Assembly (NCBI GenBank): GCA_002794705.1
Contig: PGTK01000007.1
Span: 16,250 to 80,249 of the forward strand
Reading direction: 5' to 3'
DNA length: 64,000 bases
DNA from: Candidatus Thermofonsia Clade 1 bacterium
GTDB lineage: Bacteria > Chloroflexota > Anaerolineae > Aggregatilineales > UBA2796
The position numbers and the translations under genes are program-made. The notes beneath the pieces are model-generated. The model worked only from the letters and a program-made list of their open reading frames with translations. It searched no databases and was not told the DNA's origin. Shown in pieces: positions 1 to 8,466 of this stretch. Numbering within the stretch: position 1 is the first letter of the stretch; every line of letters starts with the position of its first letter.

Positions 1-2425
1 TGATGACCATCTCAGTGTAGCCCATGATGGCGTTCAGCGGCGTGCGTAGCTCATGGCTCATGGTGGCCAGAAATTGGCTTTTGAGTTCGTTCGCCTCTAG
101 CGCACGGCTGTAGAGATCGGCATTTTCAACGGCAAGCGCCACCTGCGTGGCTAGGGTACGGCATGTTTCGATCTCTTCATAGGTGAAGGAGCGCGCTACG
201 CCTACGACATCCACGCCAATCGAGCCGATCAAGCGCCCTTTGACGGACATACCCGCTACAATCAGCGAACGAATGCCGTTATAGCGCAGCAGCGGCAACA
301 CTTCAGCCACGCGCTCATCTTGCTCAACATCATTGCAGACGATCACGTCTTGATCGGCTAGATATTTGAAGAGCGTCATGGGAATTTCGCCCAGTCCGTA
401 TGGGCTAGGCGGATACTCTGCGACCAAATGTGCCTGATCGCTACTGGGCGAAAGCAGCACAATGCCGCAGTGATCCACCTTGAGCAAGCGCACAATCTGC
501 TCAGCGGCAAGCGTAAGGATATGGTTGCGATCCAGCGAGGCGGAGAGCAGCGTGCCAATCTTATGGAGCGATTCAAGGCGGCGGGCGCGCTCTTTCAGCT
601 GCATGGCGGCATTGGTCAGTTGATTGAACAGCGCGGCATTCTCAAGCGCCAGTGAAATTTGCGTGGCGATTGTGGCAAAAACTTGCTGCTCATCAGGGCC
701 GAAGGCGTGCGGACGATCGCTTTGCATACTCAGCACGCCGATCACGGCGCCGTTGCGCGCCCGCAACGGCACGCCCAGCCAAGAGGCAATGGTCGGCGGC
801 TGGTCGGTCAGGCGCATTCGCCGAATGCCTAGTGACTCAATCCATTGGCGTTGTGACGCCAAATCTTCGATGTAGAACGGCTTGCCGCTCCTGATCACGT
901 AGCCGCCAAAGCCGCTGACGGGATAGCTCTGCCCGCTGGGCAGTGTGACGCCGTCGGCGTGCAGGTAGAGCGTCTGCATTCGATCCATGGCTTCGTCATA
1001 GCGCATGACGTAGAACGTTGAGACATCGAAGAGCGCCGCCACCTGCCTGCGAATATCATCCCAGACCTTATCAAGGTCGTAGGCGGCGACCAAATGCTGA
1101 CTGATCGTGTTCAGCGCCGCCAACTGCTCCACTTTGGAGCGCTCAGCGGCAAACAGGCGCGCATTATCCAGCGCCATAGCCAGCTGATCGGCGATTCCCT
1201 GTAGGGTCTCGATATCTTCAGGCTGAAAGGCATGTGTTTGCCTGCTCTGCACGTCCAATGTGCCGATCACGGCATCGCCGAGGCGCATCGGCAAGACCAC
1301 CTCTGAGCCAATGGACATCAGCGCGTGGCGCAAGCCCGTCCGCTGATCGCTGCGCGAGTCGTTGATGAGCAGTGGGGCGCGTGTGCTGAGCGCTGCGTAA
1401 TTCAGGTCATCAGCGGCAACGTGAATAGGTATCTCAGCCGTCTGCAAGTGACCCTCAGGCGTGTAGACCGCCTTGATCTGCAGCGCGTTTTTCTCTAGCA
1501 ACAAAACCGCGACCAGATCGAAGCTGAAGAGCGCCTGTGTGACTGAGGCGACTTGCCGTGCTAACGAGTCAATGTCCAATTTGGAGGTCGCGGCCCGTGA
1601 GACCTCCACGGCGGCGCGCAGACGGCGCGTCTGTTGCTGGAGCGAGTAGAGCAGCTGCTGTTGTTCGCCCAGACTCTGGATGATCGCGCCATAGCTGGTC
1701 ATGCGCTGCTGATGATCGCGCATGGCGAACACGGCAAGGCGCACAGGCAACGGCTTGCCGTCCGTGGTCTTTTGGGTCACATCGCCTGACCAGCCCGCCG
1801 CAGTGCGCGATTGCACAATCAAGTCGCGGGCAATGCGCATCTCTTCATCGCCGAAGTACAGCTCGCTGACGTTGCGCCCGATCATCTCCTGAGGCGTTGT
1901 GAAGCCGTAGAGCTGGGCAGCCGCGAGGTTCGCGTAAGTGATCGTGCCATCAAGCGCCGCTACATCAATAGCGACGTTCGCATTTTCCACCAATTGGCGG
2001 AAAATCTGCGGACTAGCAGGCCAAGCCAAGCGTGAGAGCGCCGACGCCGCACTGCTCACGAACTGATAGGCGAGGGCTGTGCGCATTGGCTCCAGCGGCG
2101 TGGGCGACTTGATCAGCACCAAGCCATGCGGCTCATCGCCCGTCAAAAGCGGCAGCGCGACCGCACAACTATCAGGCGCAGTCTGAGGAGTCAAGCTAGT
2201 GGCAGCCTCATGCGCGATCTGGGGCAAGCGCGCATAGACCTCAGGCGTCGGATTTTGTATCACTTGGACACTGACCTCAGCGCCCAGCAGCCACAGCAGC
2301 ACGTCGCGCAGCGTCTCAATGACGTAAGGGATATCAGGCGCGCTCTCAAGCGTCTGTTGGGCAATATGGCAGGTGCGCAGCCAATCGCTCAGTGCATTTT
2401 GCTCAACGGAAGGCGCGCTTTCCAT
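1..2425 (-). CDS. Multi-GAF sensor histidine kinase, 3' end outside window
   Basis: The frame stays open from an ATG at 2425 to the window edge (808 codons), so the kinase ATPase part and C-terminus are missing. Reading the frame gives a poorly defined N-terminal region, a PAS domain at about residues 140-260, three GAF domains at about 280-425, 445-590 and 630-765, and the start of a HisKA dimerisation domain with the H-box MSHELRTPLNAI, phosphoacceptor His791. No membrane segment is seen, so it is probably a cytosolic sensor using PAS/GAF domains to sense small ligands, redox or light. The start lies 6 nt after the stop of ygfZ, suggesting cotranscription. The signal and the partner regulator cannot be told. 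Family call is firm; ligand unknown. Confidence 0.93.
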   Translation of the reverse strand, partial: MESAPSVEQNALSDWLRTCHIAQQTLESAPDIPYVIETLRDVLLWLLGAEVSVQVIQNPTPEVYARLPQIAHEAATSLTPQTAPDSCAVALPLLTGDEPHGLVLIKSPTPLEPMRTALAYQFVSSAASALSRLAWPASPQIFRQLVENANVAIDVAALDGTITYANLAAAQLYGFTTPQEMIGRNVSELYFGDEEMRIARDLIVQSRTAAGWSGDVTQKTTDGKPLPVRLAVFAMRDHQQRMTSYGAIIQSLGEQQQLLYSLQQQTRRLRAAVEVSRAATSKLDIDSLARQVASVTQALFSFDLVAVLLLEKNALQIKAVYTPEGHLQTAEIPIHVAADDLNYAALSTRAPLLINDSRSDQRTGLRHALMSIGSEVVLPMRLGDAVIGTLDVQSRQTHAFQPEDIETLQGIADQLAMALDNARLFAAERSKVEQLAALNTISQHLVAAYDLDKVWDDIRRQVAALFDVSTFYVMRYDEAMDRMQTLYLHADGVTLPSGQSYPVSGFGGYVIRSGKPFYIEDLASQRQWIESLGIRRMRLTDQPPTIASWLGVPLRARNGAVIGVLSMQSDRPHAFGPDEQQVFATIATQISLALENAALFNQLTNAAMQLKERARRLESLHKIGTLLSASLDRNHILTLAAEQIVRLLKVDHCGIVLLSPSSDQAHLVAEYPPSPYGLGEIPMTLFKYLADQDVIVCNDVEQDERVAEVLPLLRYNGIRSLIVAGMSVKGRLIGSIGVDVVGVARSFTYEEIETCRTLATQVALAVENADLYSRALEANELKSQFLATMSHELRTPLNAIMGYTEMVI

Positions 2426-2431
2426 TGCTCT

Positions 2432-3388
2432 CTACTCGCTCTCTCTGCCGCTGATCAAAGGGGCAGGTACAACTTCAGCATCCACCTCACCAATGCGTAA
2501 GCGCGTCCCGTGTGCAGCGAAGGCAGGCTTCACAAAGCCGAGTCCGATGGCGGCGATGCCCGCCTGCGGCACAAGCGGCTCTGCGAGGCTGGTCAGCACA
2601 CCGACCGTCTCATCCGCCGCCTGAATCGGCGATCCAAGCGGCACAGGCGCGCTCAAATGTAGCTTAACTAACGTCTTGGCAAGCCGATTGCGGCTCTCCA
2701 TGCGCGCAATGATCTCTTGCCCGATGTAGCAGCCCTTGCTGAAACTGACCGAATCCCACAAACCCGCCTCTAATGGGATGTAGTCTTCAGTCAGCTCATG
2801 GTGTGCGCCCGCCAAGCCCGCTGCAACGCGCAAACGCTCATAGAGCGCCTCATCACCAAGCTGGACGCGCCCATCAGCCGACCAAGCCGTCCGCAGCTGA
2901 GCAAGCCGCTCATAAGGCGCCACGATCAGAAAGCCTTCCTCCAAAAGCGGGAACGTGCGCGCCACCAAGAGCTGATGGTCTGAGTCCTCACGGAAGTGAT
3001 GGAGCGGCAACGCCGCCGCGCCGCTGATCAGCCCATCAGCGAGCGCCGCTGCGCCCGCGCCGTGTAGCTCAAGCTGACCGAGCGCCGCGCTCTGATCCTC
3101 GATCCGAAAGCGATCCTGCCAAAAGACGTGCCGCCGCAGCCAATTCAGCACAATTTGCGGATAATTGGTGATCATCAGCGCCGTCTCGCCGCGATGATAG
3201 ACGATCACACGGTCAATGATGCGCGCAGTTGCTGTGGTCAGCACGGTGCTGCAGCCCTCGCCGATGTTCAAGCGCTTCAGGTCGTTTGTGGACATGCGAT
3301 GCGGCAAATCGAGTCGATCGCGGTCAGAGAGCACCAAACGCCCTTGTGCACTGCTGCGATCGAACAGGAAAACGGGGAGAGCGTCCAT
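2432..3388 (-). CDS. ygfZ: YgfZ/GcvT-like folate-binding protein
   Basis: 318 aa. The family signature KGCYIGQE is at residues 218-225, with an aminomethyltransferase-like fold before it and a C-terminal beta-barrel-like segment (VGVLTSL, then a conserved glycine-rich turn) after it. YgfZ/CAF17-family proteins bind tetrahydrofolate and help assemble or repair Fe-S clusters in certain enzymes; they do not act in the glycine cleavage complex. Length is normal for the family. It sits 3 nt downstream of the DinB-like gene and 6 nt upstream of the sensor kinase, so it is probably part of one minus-strand transcription unit starting at or before recG. The conserved Cys of the signature is present. 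Function by family, not shown here. Confidence 0.9.
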   Translation of the reverse strand: MDALPVFLFDRSSAQGRLVLSDRDRLDLPHRMSTNDLKRLNIGEGCSTVLTTATARIIDRVIVYHRGETALMITNYPQIVLNWLRRHVFWQDRFRIEDQSAALGQLELHGAGAAALADGLISGAAALPLHHFREDSDHQLLVARTFPLLEEGFLIVAPYERLAQLRTAWSADGRVQLGDEALYERLRVAAGLAGAHHELTEDYIPLEAGLWDSVSFSKGCYIGQEIIARMESRNRLAKTLVKLHLSAPVPLGSPIQAADETVGVLTSLAEPLVPQAGIAAIGLGFVKPAFAAHGTRLRIGEVDAEVVPAPLISGRESE

Positions 3389-3391
3389 ACT

Positions 3392-3898
3392 TCAGAGTCC
3401 TTGCGCAGCGCGCCATTGCCGAATCTGTTCGGCGTGTTCATCCTCATGCCAGTAGGCGCAATCAGCGATCAGGTAAGTGAGCGGCTCGCCCTCCAGCCAG
3501 CGAAACTTACGGACATCGGTCAGAGTGCGCTCATCAAGCGCCTCCACAGCGCGCAGCAAGTGCTTATGCACGCCGTGAAAATCCTCTAAGACCAGCTCAA
3601 GCGGACGCGGCGCGTTAATGCGATACTGCTCGGCGTTGAATTCGTCAATATCCTCAATCTGCACAATGTGTGGCACCTGCGAAGGGCGATCGAGGCGCGA
3701 GAGCGCCGTCACCAGCTCAGACTCCCAGACCGTCAAATGCGCTAGGACATCCTTGACTGACCAAAAGCCGACTACGCCTGCCCGCAGCATATCGCTGGGC
3801 GCTAAGCCCTCGATAGCCGCTAACAAGTTGGCACGCGCACGGCGTAACTCCGCCAAGACCGCCTGCTTTTGTGCGTCCTTAGGTGCATCTTTGACCAT
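3392..3898 (-). CDS. DinB/DfsB-like four-helix-bundle protein
   Basis: 168 aa from an ATG at 3898. The frame can be extended upstream to 4054 but that part overlaps recG and is Arg-rich shadow sequence, so the inner ATG, 10 nt after the recG stop, was chosen. The protein is helical and starts with a segment resembling DinB-like or ClbS/DfsB proteins: GFWSVKDVLAHLTVWE at residues 46-61, and AYWHEDEHAEQIRQW near the C-terminus. The histidines in those two segments (His56 and the HEDEH cluster) fit the metal-binding triad of the DinB superfamily. Members include metal-dependent thiol-linked transferases and many of unknown role. Substrate unknown. The tight spacing places it in the recG transcription unit. 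Confidence 0.8.
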   Translation of the reverse strand: MVKDAPKDAQKQAVLAELRRARANLLAAIEGLAPSDMLRAGVVGFWSVKDVLAHLTVWESELVTALSRLDRPSQVPHIVQIEDIDEFNAEQYRINAPRPLELVLEDFHGVHKHLLRAVEALDERTLTDVRKFRWLEGEPLTYLIADCAYWHEDEHAEQIRQWRAAQGL

Positions 3899-3908
3899 GG
3901 CTCTGCCC

Positions 3909-6461
3909 TCAGCTGATCTCAGCCGACTCAGCACGCCCGTAGCGCGCCTCAAGCCGACTGCGCAGCGCCGCATGTTCAGGCAAACGCAGCGCTGGGTCTT
4001 CCTCGTAGAGCGTGCGCGCCTCCAGCTGCGCCTCCGCCACGAGTTTCGGCTCAATAGCAGCGCTCATCAACAGATTCTTGCCGCTCTGCCGCGTGCCAAG
4101 CAACTCGCCCGCGCCGCGCTGCTGCCAGTCCAACTCCGCCAATTTGAAACCGTCAGCCGTACTCTCCATTGCCTGAAGACGGGCGTTATCTGCATTATCA
4201 TCATCAGGCAACAACAAGCAATAGGATTTATGCCCGCCGCGTCCCACCCGCCCGCGAAACTGATGCAGCTGCGCCAAGCCAAAACGATTAGCGCCCTCGA
4301 TCAGGATGACGGTCGCGTTTGGCACATCCACACCGACCTCAACCACAGCCGTCGTGACCAGAATATCCAGCTCGCCTCGGCTGAAAGCGCCCATGACCAC
4401 CTCCTTTTGCCGCGCTGAGAGCTTGCCGTGCAATAAGCCCAAGCGCCGCTCAGGAAAAATCTCGCGCTGCAGATATTCGTACTCCGCCACAGCCGCCTTC
4501 TGCTCAGCATTTTCGGCGTCCGACTCCACAAGCGGACAGACAATGAACGCCTGCCTGCCCTGCGCGATCTGCCGATCAATAAAAGCGTAAAGCGATTCGC
4601 GGTCGCGGCGCTTGATCACACGGGTCTCGACGGGCGTGCGATTGGGCGGCAGCTCATCCAAGACGCTCAAATCGAGGTCAGCAAACAGGGTCAAGGCGAG
4701 CGTGCGCGGGATCGGCGTGGCAGTCATGACCAGCACATGCGGATTCATCCCCTTGCCGCGCAGCGCGCCGCGCTGCGCCACGCCAAAGCGATGCTGCTCA
4801 TCAATCACTGCCATGCCAAGCCGCGCAAAGCGCACGCCCTCACTGATGAGCGCGTGCGTGCCGACTACAAGGCACGGTGTCCCTTCGGCTAGCGCTGCGA
4901 GAATCTCAGCGCGTGCTGCTGCAGGCGTATCGCCCGTCAACAAATAGACAGGGCAATGTGCCAATGCCTCAAAGGTGCTGAACAGGCGCGAGAGCGTTCT
5001 GTAGTGCTGCTCCGCCAAGATGCTAGTCGGCGCCATCAGCGCAGCCTGCGCGCCGTTCAAAAGGGCGATCGCCATGCCAAGCGCCGCTACAACGGTCTTG
5101 CCCGCGCCCACGTCGCCCTGCAGCAGACGATTCATCGGCACCTCACGCGCCAAATCGCGGCGGATATCGGCTAGAGCGCGCCTCTGCGCATTGGTGAGCG
5201 CATAGGGCAGACTGCTGATCAAGGCATTCAGCGCCTCATCAGGCACAGAGAGCGGCTCAGCGCGCTGCGATTGCCAACTGAGCCGATTGCGCAACACGCC
5301 CAGCTGCAACAGCAGCAAGTCATCAAAGGCGATACGGCGCTTGGCTTGGCGGAGCGCCTCCTGCGAGTCGGGGAAGTGCAGCTGCTTGACTGCCCAGCCC
5401 AGATCGGGCAACCCGACTCGATCCAAAATCGGCTCAGGCAGGTAGTCAGGCAGGTCAAGCGCGTAGCGATCCACCACTTTGCGGCTCAGCTTGCGCATCA
5501 GCCCCTGTGAGAGGTCTTTCGTGAGCGGATAGATCGGCACAATGGCGCGGGTGTGAAGCGCCTCTCTATCAAACGGCTCCCACTCAGGATTGTTCATGAT
5601 CAAGCGCTGCTGATAGAGCGTGATCTTGCCGCTGAAAACGACCATCATGCCGCGCTCAAAGCGCTTGTCCAGATAGGGCTGATTGAAGAAAGTGGCGGTC
5701 AGTGAGCCTGTGCCGTCATGAATAGTGACGTGCAACACTTCAGTGCCGCGCTTGGCACGATTGATCTTGACCTCGCGCACAGTGCCTGCCGCCGTGACCA
5801 CCATGTTCGGACGCAGGCGATTGAGCGGCAACATGGCGGAGAAATCATCGTAGCGGCGCGGGAAACGCCATAGCCAGTCCTCAAGTGTGTGAATGCCGAG
5901 CGCCGCCAATTTCTCCGCCACTTTCTCCCCGACTCCGTTCACAACGGTCACGGGCTGCTGCAGAGCGCGCCAAAAAGCAGCCTCGCGCTGCGGATCAGGC
6001 GCGGGACGACGGCGGCGCGGCGGCAAAGGCGGCGCAGGCGGCTGCGGACTGACAATTGGAGGCGGGCTGAAGGCGCTCTCGCCGCTGGGCGAATCAAGAT
6101 CGAGCGGCTTCGGGTCGCGGCGCGCCGACTCAGGCAAATGTTCATCAAGATGAGTCTGAGCGGCTTTGGCAGAGGTCGCTTGTCGAGCGGGCTTAGGCGG
6201 CACGCGCCCCATGATCCGCCCGATCATGTGCCTGATGGCGGCGGGGCGCTCCTCAGGCGGCGTCTGCTGACTGTATTCATGCATTAACTGCACCAGCTCA
6301 TCAATCAGCAGGTGATGCTCAGGCTTTTTCGCCTGCGTGCGTGCGTCCGCCTCCCACTGCTTAGCGAAGGCGCCCAAGCCCTTATAGACGGCGTGATCCC
6401 GATAGCCCGACTCGCTCTCCAGTTTCAGGACTTTATAGAGTTTCTCAAGGGCTGAAGGCAT
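3909..6461 (-). CDS. recG: ATP-dependent DNA helicase RecG
   Basis: 850 aa. Motor motifs are all present: Walker A GDVGAGKT at 449-456, DEQH box at 554-557, motif TATPIPRT at 580-587, and GRVGRGG in the second RecA domain. The OB-fold wedge domain lies at about 200-320. RecG reverses stalled forks and processes branched DNA. The first 150 residues are an extra N-terminal helical region (residues 1-95) followed by a Pro-rich linker (about 130-160), which makes this longer than E. coli RecG (about 690 aa); N-terminal extensions are known in several phyla. A helix-hairpin-helix-like segment (VNGVGEKVAEKLAALGI) follows at 174-190. The downstream DinB-like gene and ygfZ follow at 10 and 3 nt. Confidence 0.97.
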   Translation of the reverse strand: MPSALEKLYKVLKLESESGYRDHAVYKGLGAFAKQWEADARTQAKKPEHHLLIDELVQLMHEYSQQTPPEERPAAIRHMIGRIMGRVPPKPARQATSAKAAQTHLDEHLPESARRDPKPLDLDSPSGESAFSPPPIVSPQPPAPPLPPRRRRPAPDPQREAAFWRALQQPVTVVNGVGEKVAEKLAALGIHTLEDWLWRFPRRYDDFSAMLPLNRLRPNMVVTAAGTVREVKINRAKRGTEVLHVTIHDGTGSLTATFFNQPYLDKRFERGMMVVFSGKITLYQQRLIMNNPEWEPFDREALHTRAIVPIYPLTKDLSQGLMRKLSRKVVDRYALDLPDYLPEPILDRVGLPDLGWAVKQLHFPDSQEALRQAKRRIAFDDLLLLQLGVLRNRLSWQSQRAEPLSVPDEALNALISSLPYALTNAQRRALADIRRDLAREVPMNRLLQGDVGAGKTVVAALGMAIALLNGAQAALMAPTSILAEQHYRTLSRLFSTFEALAHCPVYLLTGDTPAAARAEILAALAEGTPCLVVGTHALISEGVRFARLGMAVIDEQHRFGVAQRGALRGKGMNPHVLVMTATPIPRTLALTLFADLDLSVLDELPPNRTPVETRVIKRRDRESLYAFIDRQIAQGRQAFIVCPLVESDAENAEQKAAVAEYEYLQREIFPERRLGLLHGKLSARQKEVVMGAFSRGELDILVTTAVVEVGVDVPNATVILIEGANRFGLAQLHQFRGRVGRGGHKSYCLLLPDDDNADNARLQAMESTADGFKLAELDWQQRGAGELLGTRQSGKNLLMSAAIEPKLVAEAQLEARTLYEEDPALRLPEHAALRSRLEARYGRAESAEIS

Positions 6462-6490
6462 GATGACAAGCTCTCTGGAATTGAAGACGG

Positions 6491-7351
6491 CTAGGTGCGC
6501 GGAGCGCTCAACGTGGCGACACCAACTGAACCCGGTCCGAAATGGACGCCAATTGCCGCTGCGACGTTCAAGATCACAGTCCGATCAGAGTCACTAGGCG
6601 CAATATCCGCCAAAAGCGCACGCATTTGTTCAGCCAGATCGGGCGCATTCGTATGCAAGATGGCGAGACCTGCCAGCGGCGCACGCTGATGTATCTGCTC
6701 AGCGACCGTCTCAAAGGCTTTTTTGAAGGTGCGGGCACGCTGTTTGGAGTCCACCACGCCCTCTTTGACTGTGATGATCGGCTTGATCTGCAGCAGTGTG
6801 CCAATGCTAGAGACAATCCGATTGACTCTGCCGCCGCGCCGCAAATACTCTAACGATCCCGGTATCGCCCAGACATCAGCGCGCTGACGGGCATCAGCGA
6901 CGGCGGCAAGAATGCCCTCCCGATCGGCGCCGCGCTCACGCGCCTCGCACGCTGCCACGATCTGCCAGCCCATTGCCATGCTCATCGTCCCTGTGTCATA
7001 GACCGTGATGCGATCCGCCGCGACCTGCTGTGCAGCAAGGCGCACGGCATTGTAGGTGCTGCTCACAGCGGGCGAGATGGTAAAAGCGATCACGTGATCA
7101 GCGCCGTCAAGCGCCTTGCGCAATACATCCGCTGCAACGCCCGCTGAAGGCGCCGAGGTGGTCGGCGGCACCTTCGATTCTGCCATACGGCGATAGAATT
7201 CCTCATGAGTCAGCGAGACGCCGTCATCAGGGAAGCTCTCATCACCAAAGTTCACAAAAACCGGGATGATCGAGATATCCCAGCGTGCGCGCCAGGCAGC
7301 GGGCAAATCGGAGGCGCTATCACAGACAAACTTAATGCGATGGGCGCTCAT
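6491..7351 (-). CDS. DegV family fatty-acid-binding protein (second of pair)
   Basis: 286 aa, full length for DegV. N-terminus VCDSASDLP matches the family start (DSxxDLP), followed by TTSAPSAG, the usual TSQPS-like ligand-binding loop, and ISPAVSSTYNA. DegV (FakB) proteins bind a fatty acid and, in firmicutes, present it to the kinase FakA for phosphorylation and phospholipid synthesis. No FakA is visible here. The start overlaps the stop of the upstream DegV gene by 4 nt (ATGA), so the two are translationally coupled. The pair may have different acyl-chain preferences, as reported for FakB paralogues elsewhere; that part is inference. Confidence 0.92.
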   Translation of the reverse strand: MSAHRIKFVCDSASDLPAAWRARWDISIIPVFVNFGDESFPDDGVSLTHEEFYRRMAESKVPPTTSAPSAGVAADVLRKALDGADHVIAFTISPAVSSTYNAVRLAAQQVAADRITVYDTGTMSMAMGWQIVAACEARERGADREGILAAVADARQRADVWAIPGSLEYLRRGGRVNRIVSSIGTLLQIKPIITVKEGVVDSKQRARTFKKAFETVAEQIHQRAPLAGLAILHTNAPDLAEQMRALLADIAPSDSDRTVILNVAAAIGVHFGPGSVGVATLSAPRT

Positions 7352-8250
7352 TCTTGTTCTTCCACCTCATAGGGCGCACGGCGGCGCTCTGCGCTGAGCG
7401 GCGCCTCGTAGAGCATGACGCCGCTGGCATTCGGACCGAGATAACAGGCTAAAGACGGTTGATATAGGTCTATTGGATAGTCGCGTTGAGCGAACTCCAA
7501 ATTCAGGCGCTCGATCAGCGCTTGAGTCTGCTCAGTGGGCTGCAGCGCGCTCTGCAAGAGCAGCATTCGCTCAACATGGGTGAACTCTAACACGAATTCA
7601 ACGAACTTGTCTACGGTCTGGGCAGGGGTACGAACTTTCTCCATTGCCAGCAGTTCGCCCTCTTCAATGGTCAGAATGGGGCGAATGCCCATCATCTCGC
7701 CCAGCAGGCGTTGCGCACGGCTGAGCAAGCCGTGCCGCTCCAGATAGGTCAGGCGGTCTACGGCGAAGATCGCATACAAGCGCGTGAGCTGCTTGCGCAG
7801 GGCGCGCACGATCTCATCAAGCGAATCGCAGACCTCAGCAAGGCGCGCCGCCTCTTCAACCACCAATCCCAAGCCCAGACCGATGCTTTTAGAGTCAAAC
7901 ACACTGATATCGCAGCGTCCGAGCAGGCTTTGCGTGGCAGCTTGGGCTACCTGCGCCGTAGAGTGCATCGCCTGCGAGAGGTGAATCGAGAGAATGCGGT
8001 CAGTGTGGCGGGCAAGGCGCCCATAGACGGCTTGAAGGGTCTCAAGGGGAGGCGGCAGCAGTTCAGGCAGCGCGTGATGTTCGCTCAGCTGGGCAAGGAA
8101 ATCAGCAGGATCGAGATCAACGCCCTCTTGGTAGGTGCGTCCGCGCCAGCGAATGCCCAATGGCACAACCGTGATATCGTAGCGTTCAGGGAGCGCCGAA
8201 TCGCTGAAGTGTGCGCTGCTATCCGTCACAATTTTGATTTTACTCGGCAT
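7348..8250 (-). CDS. DegV family fatty-acid-binding protein (first of pair)
   Basis: 300 aa. Starts with IVTDSSAHF, the DegV N-terminal strand and loop, and has IHLSQAMHSTAQVAQ as the equivalent of the LSSxLSGTYQ helix of the family. The TSxPS loop is weakly conserved (the region around residue 60 reads ALPELLPP), so ligand choice may differ from the downstream paralogue. First gene of a coupled pair ending in a 4-nt overlap. The 216-nt gap upstream (8251-8466) separates it from the divergent gene at 8467; that gap holds a weak 7-bp hairpin (8296-8302 with 8313-8319) and no convincing gene. Confidence 0.88.
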   Translation of the reverse strand: MPSKIKIVTDSSAHFSDSALPERYDITVVPLGIRWRGRTYQEGVDLDPADFLAQLSEHHALPELLPPPLETLQAVYGRLARHTDRILSIHLSQAMHSTAQVAQAATQSLLGRCDISVFDSKSIGLGLGLVVEEAARLAEVCDSLDEIVRALRKQLTRLYAIFAVDRLTYLERHGLLSRAQRLLGEMMGIRPILTIEEGELLAMEKVRTPAQTVDKFVEFVLEFTHVERMLLLQSALQPTEQTQALIERLNLEFAQRDYPIDLYQPSLACYLGPNASGVMLYEAPLSAERRRAPYEVEEQE

Positions 8251-8466
8251 GTCGCAGGGCTAACAGTCCGCCTTCTTCCACATACACATTACGCTGGGCA
8301 AGTCTGGCACAGCTTGCCCTGATTTTCACAAATGCCCTGAATGTACCAATTCTTCGCCAATGCTACCATGATCTGCGGTAGAATTGCAATAACGTCGCAG
8401 TCAGCTTGACGAACCACTTAATTTGATATTCAATCAAGCAAATGGTGCAGACAGTAGAAGCTGTCT

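Noticed and set aside
3899..4054. An N-terminal extension of the DinB-like gene.
   Set aside because: It lies within recG in another frame, is Arg-rich, and lacks a ribosome site; the ATG at 3898 is preferred.
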